DNA of 64,000 nucleotides, from NCBI RefSeq assembly GCF_900465355.1, contig NZ_LS483254.1:992001-1056000 (forward strand). The letters run 5' to 3'. This DNA is from Candidatus Bipolaricaulis anaerobius (GTDB taxonomy: Bacteria; Bipolaricaulota; Bipolaricaulia; Bipolaricaulales; Bipolaricaulaceae). Below the pieces are notes generated by a model. That model was not told the origin of the DNA and did not search any database. It worked only from the letters and a program-made list of their open reading frames with translations. Of this stretch, positions 57,083 through 64,000 are shown in pieces (position 1 is the stretch's first letter; the number at the start of each line of letters is the position of its first letter). The translations under genes were made by a program, and so were the position numbers.

Positions 57083-57171
57083 GCGAACGGCATTTGGCCC
57101 TCAAGAACCGGCCGCATGTCTCTGGCCCCACCCGCAGCCGGCGGGTAACCTTCCAGTAAAAGGAGGCACGG

Positions 57172-58293
57172 GTGCGGCTTCTGGAGTGGCAGGGGCGAGT
57201 GATCTTGGAGAAGGAGGGGATCCCCGTCCCCGCAGGCGGGCGGGCGACGACACGCAATGCCGTGCGGGAAGCGGCCTCCGCTGCGGGAGGAGCGGTCGTG
57301 CTCAAGGCCCAGGTGCCGGTGGGCGGACGGGGCAAGGCGGGCGGCATCCGCATGGCCCGCGACCCGGATGAGGCGGCGCGGATCGCTGGAGAGATGCTGG
57401 GGTCGGAGCTCAAGGGCCTCCCGATCCACGAACTCCTCGTGGTAGAGGCGGTCGCCCCCGTGTCCGAGCACTACCTTTCTGTCACCCTCGAGCGCCGCCG
57501 GCGGGCTCCGGTGATGATCTACTCCCCCCGCGGCGGGGTGGACATCGAGGAGGTCGCGCGCACGGATCCGGGCGCGATCCGCCAAGTGCCCATCCCGCCC
57601 TTGGAAGGCCCCCTCCCGTTCCGCCTCCGGCAGCTCGTGTCCCCCGCCCCACCCGAACTCAGGAAGCCCCTCGCCGCGATCGCCGGGAAGCTCTACCACA
57701 TCTTCACGCGCTACGAGGCAACCCTCGCCGAGATCAACCCCCTCGCCGAGACGGAGCGGGGCCTGGTTGCCCTCGATGCAAAGCTCATCCTGGACGATGA
57801 CCACCGCCCCGGGGACCAGTTCGCCGGACTGGCGGACGCCCTCGTGGACCCGCTCGAAGCCGATGCCCGCGCGGTGGGGATGAGCTATGTCCGCCTCGAG
57901 GGGGATATCGGCGTCCTCGGAAACGGTGCCGGGTTGGTCATGGCCACGCTCGACCTGGTGGCCCAGGCCGGGGGGCGGCCGGCGAACTTCCTCGATATCG
58001 GGGGAGGAGCACGGGCGGAACGCGTGCGCAAGGGGGTCGAGCTCATCCGGCGCGATGGGAAGGCGAAGGTCCTGTTCGTGAACGTGTTCGGCGGCATCAC
58101 GCGCTGCGACGAGGTCGCCCAGGGCGTGGTCGAGGCCACGGTGCGGAGCGGGCTACCGATGGTGATCCGGCTCACGGGGACGAACGAGGCGGAGGGGAGG
58201 GCGATCCTCTCCCGAGCTGGACTTGTCCCCGTGCACACGATGGAAGAGGGCGCTGCCCGGGCGGTGGCGCTGGCCAAGGAGGCACAGCCGTGA
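57172..58293 (+). CDS. sucC: Succinyl-CoA synthetase beta subunit (ADP/GDP-forming acyl-CoA ligase)
   Basis: 373 residues from the GTG at 57172, with AAAAGGAGG upstream. The ATP-grasp domain has VVLKAQVPVGGRGKAGGI near residue 45 and the ligase-CoA part NFLDIGGGARAERV with NVFGGITRCDEVA. It interconverts succinate, CoA and nucleoside triphosphate with succinyl-CoA when paired with SucD. No sucD follows; a SpoIVB-like peptidase gene overlaps its stop instead (GTGA). The partner must be elsewhere, or the protein acts in another acyl-CoA ligase. Confidence 0.92.
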   Translation: MRLLEWQGRVILEKEGIPVPAGGRATTRNAVREAASAAGGAVVLKAQVPVGGRGKAGGIRMARDPDEAARIAGEMLGSELKGLPIHELLVVEAVAPVSEHYLSVTLERRRRAPVMIYSPRGGVDIEEVARTDPGAIRQVPIPPLEGPLPFRLRQLVSPAPPELRKPLAAIAGKLYHIFTRYEATLAEINPLAETERGLVALDAKLILDDDHRPGDQFAGLADALVDPLEADARAVGMSYVRLEGDIGVLGNGAGLVMATLDLVAQAGGRPANFLDIGGGARAERVRKGVELIRRDGKAKVLFVNVFGGITRCDEVAQGVVEATVRSGLPMVIRLTGTNEAEGRAILSRAGLVPVHTMEEGAARAVALAKEAQP

Positions 58294-60020
58294 AGAGGGT
58301 CGGGTGGGTTGCGGTGGCGTTCGTCGGGCTGGCTGCCCTGGCAGCGGACACGATCCCCCTGGCTGAGATCGAGCCCGGGATGACAGGGTACGGCCTGACC
58401 GTGGTCGGGGGGACGGAGATCTCCCGGTTCGAGGTCGAGGTGGTGGCGGTCCTCGACGAGCCGGGGGAGCGGGATGATTTCATCATCGTCCGCGCGTTCG
58501 GACCGGCGATCGCCCGTTCCGGAGGGGTCGCCCAGGGGATGTCGGGGAGCCCGATCTACCTCGACGGGCGGCTGGCGGGGGCCCTATCCCGGGCCACGGC
58601 GTGGTCAGCAGACCGCGAGCGGCCACTGGCGTTGGTGACCCCCATCGAGGCCATGCTCAAGGTCCTCGACGAGATCGCCCCCCCGAAGACGCAGCCCATC
58701 CCCTACGATGGACCGCGGGCCGAGACGAGCGACCCTCTGGAGGGAAGTGCGATCCTCTCCGCGCCGGTGATGGCAAGCGGGCTCTCCGCCCGCGCGCTGG
58801 AGGCCCTCAACCAGGGGGTCGACCTCCGGGCGCGGTGGCATCCGCTCGCCGATCTCCTCCCCACCTGGCGGAACGGAGCCCCAGGCCTGCGGAGCCTCGG
58901 CGTGTCGCGCGTGGTCGCGGCGCCCGCTGCGTCCGGGGACGCCTCGCCCCTCGGCCTCGAGCCGGGAGCTCCGGTCGGGGTCGGGCTGGCCACGGGCGAC
59001 ATCGCGATCGGGGCCCTGGGGACAGTGACCCTGGTGGAAGGGAAGGCCGTCCTCGCATTCGGACATCCGTTCCTCTTCACCGGCCCTGCCCGCTACTTCC
59101 TCACCCAAGCGCACGTGTTCGACACCGTGGCCGCGCTTGACTTCTCCTACAAGCTGGGCACGGTGGGGGAGGTTGTGGGGGGGGTGTTCGCCGACCGCTC
59201 GGCAGGAGTGGGTGGCATCATCGGGCGGATCCCGAGCGGCCTCTCCGCCAGCTTTCGCATCCGCGACCTCGGTCGGGCCGAGGACGAGGTCCTCACGGTC
59301 GAGCTCGTGGACGAGCCGCAGCTCTCGGCCCTCCTCCTCTACGTCGCCGGCCTCGAGGCAGCGGACCGAGCCCTGGATCGGATCGGACCGGGCACGGCGA
59401 CCCTGAACTATACGCTCACCGGCCGCGGCCTGCCGCGGCCCCTCACCCGCGAGAACGTCTTCCTCTCGACCGCGGACATCGCCCCCTACGTATCCTGGGA
59501 GATGGCCCTCATCGCGGATGTGCTCGCCTACAACGAGTTCGCTGATCCGGGGCTCCTCACCGCCACCCTGGAGGCGACGGTTCGTCCCGAGCTCTCCGCT
59601 ACCGAGATCGTTGCCCTCGAGACGGATCGGGACGCCTATGCGCCGGGTGACCGGGTTCAGTTCATCGTCACCCTCCGCGGGTGGCGGGGCGAGGTCGAGG
59701 AGTGGGAGGGGTGGGTGGAGATCCCCGCCGACGCGGCGCCCCCCTACGTCGAGCTCCGCGCCTACGGCGGGCCCCGCCCGCGGGAGAAGGGGGAGCCGGC
59801 ACCCGCGCTCGCATCGCTTGGGGAACTCCTCGACTACATCGAGGGGATCCCAACCTACGACACGCTGACCATCGAGCTGTTCGCGCTCGATCCGATCTCG
59901 AACGTGATCGGGGAGGCCTGGCTGTATGGGGTCGATGGGGCAGCCGACCGCATCCCCGGTTCGGTCGTGTACGGCACGGTGTCGGTCATCCTCCCGCTCC
60001 AACCGACTGAGGGGGAGTAA
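58290..60020 (+). CDS. Exported SpoIVB-type (peptidase S55-like) protein
   Basis: 576 residues beginning at GTG 58290, with a signal peptide (KRVGWVAVAFVGLAALAAD). The S55-type region has EIEPGMTGYGLTVVGGTEIS and the GGVAQGMSGSPIYLDGRLAG segment, whose serine is in the position of the S55 nucleophile, followed by GALSRA. VLAFGHPFLFTGPARYFLTQ matches the later conserved histidine region. The C-terminal ~200 residues are beta-rich. SpoIVB proteins act in sporulation signalling, but the family also occurs in non-sporulating bacteria as envelope proteins. It lies between sucC and murF with overlapping ends. Confidence 0.8.
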   Translation: MKRVGWVAVAFVGLAALAADTIPLAEIEPGMTGYGLTVVGGTEISRFEVEVVAVLDEPGERDDFIIVRAFGPAIARSGGVAQGMSGSPIYLDGRLAGALSRATAWSADRERPLALVTPIEAMLKVLDEIAPPKTQPIPYDGPRAETSDPLEGSAILSAPVMASGLSARALEALNQGVDLRARWHPLADLLPTWRNGAPGLRSLGVSRVVAAPAASGDASPLGLEPGAPVGVGLATGDIAIGALGTVTLVEGKAVLAFGHPFLFTGPARYFLTQAHVFDTVAALDFSYKLGTVGEVVGGVFADRSAGVGGIIGRIPSGLSASFRIRDLGRAEDEVLTVELVDEPQLSALLLYVAGLEAADRALDRIGPGTATLNYTLTGRGLPRPLTRENVFLSTADIAPYVSWEMALIADVLAYNEFADPGLLTATLEATVRPELSATEIVALETDRDAYAPGDRVQFIVTLRGWRGEVEEWEGWVEIPADAAPPYVELRAYGGPRPREKGEPAPALASLGELLDYIEGIPTYDTLTIELFALDPISNVIGEAWLYGVDGAADRIPGSVVYGTVSVILPLQPTEGE

Positions 60021-61400
60021 ATGTGGGACCTTCGCGAGGCAGCGGAAGCGCTCGAGGCGCGGCTCATCCGGCCCACAGCGCCGTTCTCTGTCTTCGGGGC
60101 CGCCTGCGACTCGCGACGGGTCCAACCGGGGGATGTGTTCGTTGCCCTCCCCGGGCACCGGGCCAACGGGCACGACTTCCTCAGCGAGGCGTTCGCCCGC
60201 GGGGCGATGGGCGCCGTCGTGTCCCGGGATCCCGGGTTCGGGACCAATCTCTTCCTTGTACCCGATGTCCCCACTGCCCTCCGCGAGCTCGCCGCCTGGC
60301 GCCGGGCGGCGATCGAGGCGCCGATCGTGGGGGTCACGGGTTCGTTTGGGAAGACGACGACGAAGGAGCTCGTCGCCGCTGCCCTCTCCGCCCGCTACCG
60401 TACCTACCGCGCCCCTGAGAACTACAACACCGAGATCGGCGTCCCCCTCGCAATTCTCTCCATTCCCGACGATGTGGAGGCGGCGGTGTTCGAGCTGGGG
60501 ATGACGGCGCGAGGGGAGATCCGCGAGCTGGGCGAACTCCTCCAGCCGTGGGCGGGGATCATCACCTCGGTCGGGCCGGCCCATCTCGGGAGCCTCGGTT
60601 CGCTGGAGGCGATCGCGGAGGCGAAGTGGGAACTCGCCGCGGCCCTGCCCGAGGAGGGGATCCTCGCCCTGGGTTGGGACTCCCCCGAGCTCCGGTCACG
60701 GGCCGACCGCTGCCCTGGCCTCTGCCTGCGGTTCGGGAGCACGCCCGACGCCGACTTCCACCCTGAGGATCTCGTCACCGACCGACCGGAGGGGGTGACG
60801 TTCCGCGCCGTGACGCCGGCGGGGGACCTCCCCGTCCAGCTGAAGCTCCTGGGGGAGCACGTGCCCGTGCTCGCCTGTGGCGCGATCGCCCTCGCCTGGG
60901 GGATGGGGGTCCCGGAGAAGAGCGCCGCCCAGGCCCTCGCTCACGTGGAACCGATCCCGCACCGGCTTCAGCTCCGGCCAGCCCCGTTCGGGTGGCTGCT
61001 CGACGACTGCTACAACGCGAATCCTCTCTCGGTGAAGGCGGCGTTGCGCACGCTCTCCACGCTCAAGCTCGCGGTGGCGCGGCGGGCCATCCTGTTCGGG
61101 GACATGCTCGACCTCGGCTCGGACGAGGATCGGTTCCACGCCCAGGCGATCCACGACGCCCAGGACCAAGGCGTGGACGTCATGTTCTGCTACGGACCCC
61201 GCTCGGCGGCGGCGTTCCGTTTCTGGAACGGTCCCGGTGCGGCGGAAGCGGAGGACCTCGATGCCCTCCTCACCGAGATCCGCAAGGAGGTGTGGTCCGC
61301 TCCCACCCTCCTCCTCGTGAAGGGATCGCGGGCGATGGCCCTCGAACGGGCGATCGAGGCCCTCGTAAACCACGTCACCACGACCGGCTCCCCCGGCTGA
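60021..61400 (+). CDS. murF: UDP-N-acetylmuramoyl-tripeptide:D-alanyl-D-alanine ligase
   Basis: 459 residues, the last cytoplasmic ligase of peptidoglycan precursor synthesis. The N-terminal substrate domain has CDSRRVQPGDVFVALPG. The ATP site is GVTGSFGKTTTKELVAA (about residue 112), followed by RAPENYNTEIGVPL, and the C-terminal domain carries DDCYNANPLSVKAAL. It begins at the base after the upstream stop, so it is co-transcribed with the S55-like gene. No other mur genes are present. Confidence 0.95.
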   Translation: MWDLREAAEALEARLIRPTAPFSVFGAACDSRRVQPGDVFVALPGHRANGHDFLSEAFARGAMGAVVSRDPGFGTNLFLVPDVPTALRELAAWRRAAIEAPIVGVTGSFGKTTTKELVAAALSARYRTYRAPENYNTEIGVPLAILSIPDDVEAAVFELGMTARGEIRELGELLQPWAGIITSVGPAHLGSLGSLEAIAEAKWELAAALPEEGILALGWDSPELRSRADRCPGLCLRFGSTPDADFHPEDLVTDRPEGVTFRAVTPAGDLPVQLKLLGEHVPVLACGAIALAWGMGVPEKSAAQALAHVEPIPHRLQLRPAPFGWLLDDCYNANPLSVKAALRTLSTLKLAVARRAILFGDMLDLGSDEDRFHAQAIHDAQDQGVDVMFCYGPRSAAAFRFWNGPGAAEAEDLDALLTEIRKEVWSAPTLLLVKGSRAMALERAIEALVNHVTTTGSPG

Positions 61401-61454
61401 ACCCGGCCGCGACCCCCCACCGAGGCACCCGAGGGACGACCTCCGCCGGAACCC

Positions 61455-62147
61455 TCACAGAACCGAGGCGACCCACGCCAGAAGCGGCGCCAGGGCCAAG
61501 GCCGGGAGGAGGTCAGCCACCTTGAACTCCCGGAGCCGCAGGAGGGTGATCCCGAGCGCGAGGACCACCGCCCCCCCCGCGGCGGACAGTTCCACCGCCG
61601 CTGGCGCCTGCGGCGAGAACCCAGCGAGGTGCGAGGAGAGGAGCGAGGCCGCCACGGTCAGCCCTCCCTGGTAGGCGAGGATCACCACGAGCGAGAGGAG
61701 GACCCCCGGTCCCAGCGCGGCGGCGAGGGTCAGGGACGAGATCCCGTCCAAGATGGACTTCGCCGCCAAGAGGGACCAGTCCCCGTACAGCCCGTCCTGA
61801 ATCGCCCCGAGGAGCGCCATCGGCCCCACGCAGAAGAGCAAGCTCGCGGCGAGGAACCCCTCCCCCAGCGGACGCCCCCGAAATAGGCGCTCCACGCGCT
61901 GCGTCCCCCGTTCGATGCGTTCCCCCACGCGGAGGGCTGCCCCCAGCGCCCCGCCGAGGATTACGGACAGCATGAGGACGAGGATGTTCCCCGTCCCCAG
62001 CGCCAACCGCAGCCCGAGGACGACCGTCGCCAGGCCCACCCCAATCGTCGCCCCCTCCCGCACCCGGGATGGAACACGAGCCCCGAGGGCCCACCCGAGG
62101 CTCCCCCCCACGAGCACGGTCGCCATGTTGACCCACGTCCCGATCAC
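61455..62147 (-). CDS. DUF554-family membrane protein
   Basis: 230 residues from the GTG at 62147 (MIGTWVNMATVLVGGSLGW), chosen because the family starts this way. About seven hydrophobic segments are seen, with ILGGALGAALRVGERIERG, FLAASLLFCVGPMALLGAIQ and AKSILDGISSLTLAAALG, all typical for DUF554. The function is not established; a transporter role has been proposed for relatives. A TACCAT box is 6 nt before the GTG with a TTGGTC -35 box. It diverges from mscL. Confidence 0.85.
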   Translation of the reverse strand: MIGTWVNMATVLVGGSLGWALGARVPSRVREGATIGVGLATVVLGLRLALGTGNILVLMLSVILGGALGAALRVGERIERGTQRVERLFRGRPLGEGFLAASLLFCVGPMALLGAIQDGLYGDWSLLAAKSILDGISSLTLAAALGPGVLLSLVVILAYQGGLTVAASLLSSHLAGFSPQAPAAVELSAAGGAVVLALGITLLRLREFKVADLLPALALAPLLAWVASVL

Positions 62148-62153
62148 AACGGA

Positions 62154-62182
62154 ATGGTAGCCCCCCACGAGGCCGGGACCAA
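62154..62182 (-). promoter_or_regulatory. Promoter of the DUF554 gene (leaderless type)
   Basis: TTGGTC (62177-62182) and TACCAT (62154-62159) on the minus strand, 17-bp spacer; six bases separate the -10 box from the GTG start. Confidence 0.55.
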
Positions 62183-62185
62183 CGG

Positions 62186-62215
62186 TTGCCAGGGCGGTGC
62201 CCCTCGCGCTACAGT
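62186..62215 (+). promoter_or_regulatory. Promoter of mscL
   Basis: TTGCCA (62186-62191) and TACAGT (62210-62215), 18-bp spacer, followed by AAGGAGG 8 nt before the mscL GTG. It is back-to-back with the DUF554 promoter. Confidence 0.65.
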
Positions 62216-62238
62216 GCGCGGATAAGGAGGCGATCGTC

Positions 62239-62676
62239 GTGTGGCAGGAGTTCAAGGCGTTCATCGTGAAGGGCAACCTCGTCCAAATCGCCGTGGCGTT
62301 CATCATGGGCGTGGCGTTCAGTTCGGTCGTGAGCTCGTTCGTGAACGACCTCGTGATGCCGATCATCGGCAAGCTCATCGGCAACGTGGACTTCGCGAAC
62401 CTGTACCTCAACCTATCGGGAGAGGCGTACGCGTCCGCCGCAGCCGCCCGGGCCGCGGGGGCGGCCGCGATCTACTACGGCGCGTTCATCAACGCGCTCG
62501 TGAACTTCCTCCTCATCGCGGTCGTGGTGTTCGTGGTGAGCAAAGCCTACCAGAAGCTCGAACGGCCGAAGGTCGCTCCCGCTCCGACCACGAAGGAATG
62601 CCCGTTCTGCAGGACCCAGATCCCCCTCGCTGCCCGGCGCTGCCCTCACTGCACCTCCGAATTGGGGGAGGGGTAG
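62239..62676 (+). CDS. mscL: Large-conductance mechanosensitive channel with a C-terminal zinc ribbon
   Basis: 145 residues from the GTG at 62239, 8 nt after AAGGAGG. Two transmembrane helices are seen: TM1 in FKAFIVKGNLVQIAVAFIMG with the pore glycine/alanine pattern, and TM2 in GAFINALVNFLLIAVVVFVV. It forms a pentamer that opens under hypo-osmotic stress. The cytoplasmic end carries a zinc ribbon (CPFCRTQIPLAARRCPHC), an add-on seen in some MscL proteins. Confidence 0.95.
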   Translation: MWQEFKAFIVKGNLVQIAVAFIMGVAFSSVVSSFVNDLVMPIIGKLIGNVDFANLYLNLSGEAYASAAAARAAGAAAIYYGAFINALVNFLLIAVVVFVVSKAYQKLERPKVAPAPTTKECPFCRTQIPLAARRCPHCTSELGEG

Positions 62677-62710
62677 ACCGCGAGACTGGGGACTGGCCTC
62701 CATTCTTGGG

Positions 62711-62809
62711 CTAGCCGGTGCGGGCGAACAGCGGCACAGCGATCATCGCCGCGAGGGCGAGGATCCCGGCGATGCCCACCAACGCTCGATCACGCTTGGA
62801 CAACTTCAT
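62711..62809 (-). CDS. Small single-helix membrane protein (32 residues)
   Basis: An ATG at 62809, directly preceded by GGAGGGG, opens a 32-codon frame. The product has a basic N-terminus (MKLSKRDRALVG) and one hydrophobic segment (IAGILALAAMIAVPLFA). Good Shine-Dalgarno and membrane-helix features support it; no family is recognised, and the size makes it uncertain. It lies between mscL and the ACT-domain gene. Confidence 0.5.
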   Translation of the reverse strand: MKLSKRDRALVGIAGILALAAMIAVPLFARTG

Positions 62810-62957
62810 CCCCTCCGTCAAATTCCGCTTGACTTTGCCCCTCTGCTGTGCACAGGGCATGGAACGGCGATGGATCTTCCCAAGATCGCAGACGGGGATC
62901 CGTGCCAGATGTCCTCCCCTGCTCGGACACCCGCGGCCTAGGGTGCGCCGCGGGGGC

Positions 62958-63362
62958 CTACTTCTCGCGGAGGAGGGTCACCGCCTTCGCGTTGTTCGTG
63001 CAGGAGAAGACGACGAGGGAGCTATGGCCAGCCTCGAACGCGCTCGCGTAGAGGTAGCGGATATCGAGGTCCTGGCGCGCTAGGACGTCGGTGATCCGAC
63101 GCAGAAATCCCGCGCGGTGGGGAAGTTCCACGAGGACGATATTCCGTTCCTCAACCTCGAATTCTGCCTTCCGCAGCGCCTCCAGCGCGTAGCTCGGGGA
63201 GTCCGGGACCAGATGGAGCTCTGCCTCCTCCCCCTCGGCGAACACCGCCACCGCGAGGATGTTGATCCCCTGGTCAGCGAGGACGCGGGCGATGTTTGCG
63301 AGCACGCCCACCCGGTTGCCCGTGATGATCACCAGTTCTTTCCCCACTGTCGCTTCGCGCAT
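62958..63362 (-). CDS. Tandem ACT-domain protein
   Basis: 134 residues from the ATG at 63362, with GGAGG upstream and TACACT at 63384-63389 as possible -10. Two ACT domains are seen: KELVIITGNRVGVLANIARV with DQGINILAVAVF, and IVLVELPHRAGFLRRITDVL with DLDIRYLYAS. Such proteins bind amino acids and regulate partner enzymes or act as sensors. It diverges from metG. The ligand is not known. Confidence 0.9.
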   Translation of the reverse strand: MREATVGKELVIITGNRVGVLANIARVLADQGINILAVAVFAEGEEAELHLVPDSPSYALEALRKAEFEVEERNIVLVELPHRAGFLRRITDVLARQDLDIRYLYASAFEAGHSSLVVFSCTNNAKAVTLLREK

Positions 63363-63459
63363 CGCTACCTCCGCCAGGGGGGTAGTGTACCCGGGCGACC
63401 CCCCGCCGTCCTTTCGATCCGGACCGAGCCCGCTATAATCGGCCCCTCGCGGAGGATAC

Positions 63460-64000
63460 GTGGACGCCAACATCAAGCGGATCCTGGTGTGCAGCGCCTG
63501 GCCCTACGGTTCGGGCCTGCCCCATCTCGGCAACCTCATCGGGTGCCTCCTCTCCGGGGACGCGTTCGCCCGCTTTTACCGGCTCCGCGGGTACGAAGCG
63601 CTCCACGTGTCGGGGACCGATGCCCACGGGACGAAGGTCGAGTACGAGGCAGCACAGCTCGGGATCTCGCCCCGAGAGCTCGCCGAGCGGGTTCACCAAG
63701 CCATCACCGCTGTCCTCGCCCAGTTCGAGATTGCAATCGACAACTACACCACCACCGAGTCCCCCGTCCACTACGAGTTTGTGACCGAGATCTACCGGCA
63801 GATGGAGAAGAACGGGTACATCATCTCTCAGGAGGAAGGTCGGGCGTTCTGCCAAGGATGCAACCGGTTCCTGGCCGATCGGTTCATCGTCGGGACCTGT
63901 CCCCACTGCGGGTACCTCCATGCCCAGGGGAACCAATGCGATGCCTGCGGGGCGTTGCTCGAACCGGAGAACCTCCACCGCCCCCGCTGCGCGTTCTGCG
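63460..64000 (+). CDS. metG: Methionyl-tRNA synthetase (3' end outside window)
   Basis: The first ~180 residues are present, starting at GTG 63460 a few bases after GGAGG; a TATAAT box lies at 63434-63439. The class I catalytic domain opens with RILVCSAWPYGSGLPHLGNL, containing the HLGN version of the HIGH motif, and continues with VSGTDAHGTKVEYEA. CQGCNRF, CPHCGY, CDACG and CAFC form the cysteine knuckles of the MetRS zinc insertion, with four CxxC units, as in the two-zinc class. The gene runs off the window. Confidence 0.95.
   Translation, partial: MDANIKRILVCSAWPYGSGLPHLGNLIGCLLSGDAFARFYRLRGYEALHVSGTDAHGTKVEYEAAQLGISPRELAERVHQAITAVLAQFEIAIDNYTTTESPVHYEFVTEIYRQMEKNGYIISQEEGRAFCQGCNRFLADRFIVGTCPHCGYLHAQGNQCDACGALLEPENLHRPRCAFC

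Overview
The window is about 64 kb of GC-rich, tightly packed bacterial chromosome with no phage, transposon, integrase or CRISPR array. The gene set combines NfnAB-type electron bifurcation, a membrane pyrophosphatase, a tryptophanase, an M55 peptidase and an oligopeptide transporter with LPS-transport and outer-membrane-type proteins. This suggests an anaerobic, peptide- or amino-acid-using, diderm bacterium. Candidatus Bipolaricaulota (OP1/Acetothermia) is my best guess; this is inference from gene content only.

Layout. 1-2.7 kb: end of a peptide ABC transporter (permeases plus a convergent binding protein). 2.8-5.8 kb: a CoaX-like protein with altered catalytic residues, and nfnB/nfnA. 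6-13 kb: housekeeping genes (rpoD, topA, groEL/groES with a CIRCE operator, ruvB). 12.5-21 kb: a CDP-alcohol phosphotransferase-like protein, a 983-residue protein joining an LptF-type permease to an LptA/LptD-like region, a HEAT-repeat protein, tryptophanase, a PP-loop protein and HtrA. 21-22.5 kb: five tRNA genes around an M55 aminopeptidase. 22.5-26.5 kb: a three-gene MMPL/LolA-like operon behind a TetR-type palindrome. 26.6-42.3 kb: a DUF401 protein, metK, an EndoQ-like nuclease, a CoA-transferase gene without a visible start codon, a doubly deleted aminotransferase pseudogene, ndk-valS-uppS-cdsA, tldD, a NifU-like protein, a Cas4-like nuclease and small envelope proteins. 42-47 kb: a Ca2+-type P-ATPase and a proton-pumping pyrophosphatase. 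47.3-54.8 kb: a c-di-GMP-linked surface locus. 55-64 kb: tRNA-Ala, gyrB, sucC, an S55-like protein, murF, a DUF554 protein, mscL, an ACT protein and the start of metG.

The most striking region is 47.3-54.8 kb. Three c-di-GMP-I (GEMM-I) type riboswitch aptamers stand on the minus strand before three consecutive genes: a secreted subtilisin-like protease, a 75-residue ribbon-helix-helix protein whose C-terminus matches one 24-residue MshEN (c-di-GMP-binding) motif, and a 1897-residue secreted repeat protein. The three leaders appear to use different outputs. The middle one has an intrinsic terminator that shares a strand with the aptamer. The last has an aptamer segment complementary to its own Shine-Dalgarno and start codon. 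In the first, the start codon abuts the aptamer. The locus therefore looks like a compact c-di-GMP-controlled surface program with both an RNA and a possible protein sensor.

A second theme is gene start architecture. Many genes carry a sigma-70-like -10 box only 5-14 nt before the start codon, often with a matching -35 box, so much of this genome may be read from leaderless or near-leaderless mRNAs. Others (rpoD, groES, htrA, ndk, mscL, hppA, metG) have clear Shine-Dalgarno sequences. Neighbouring genes often overlap, both head-to-tail (ATGA/GTGA) and tail-to-tail.
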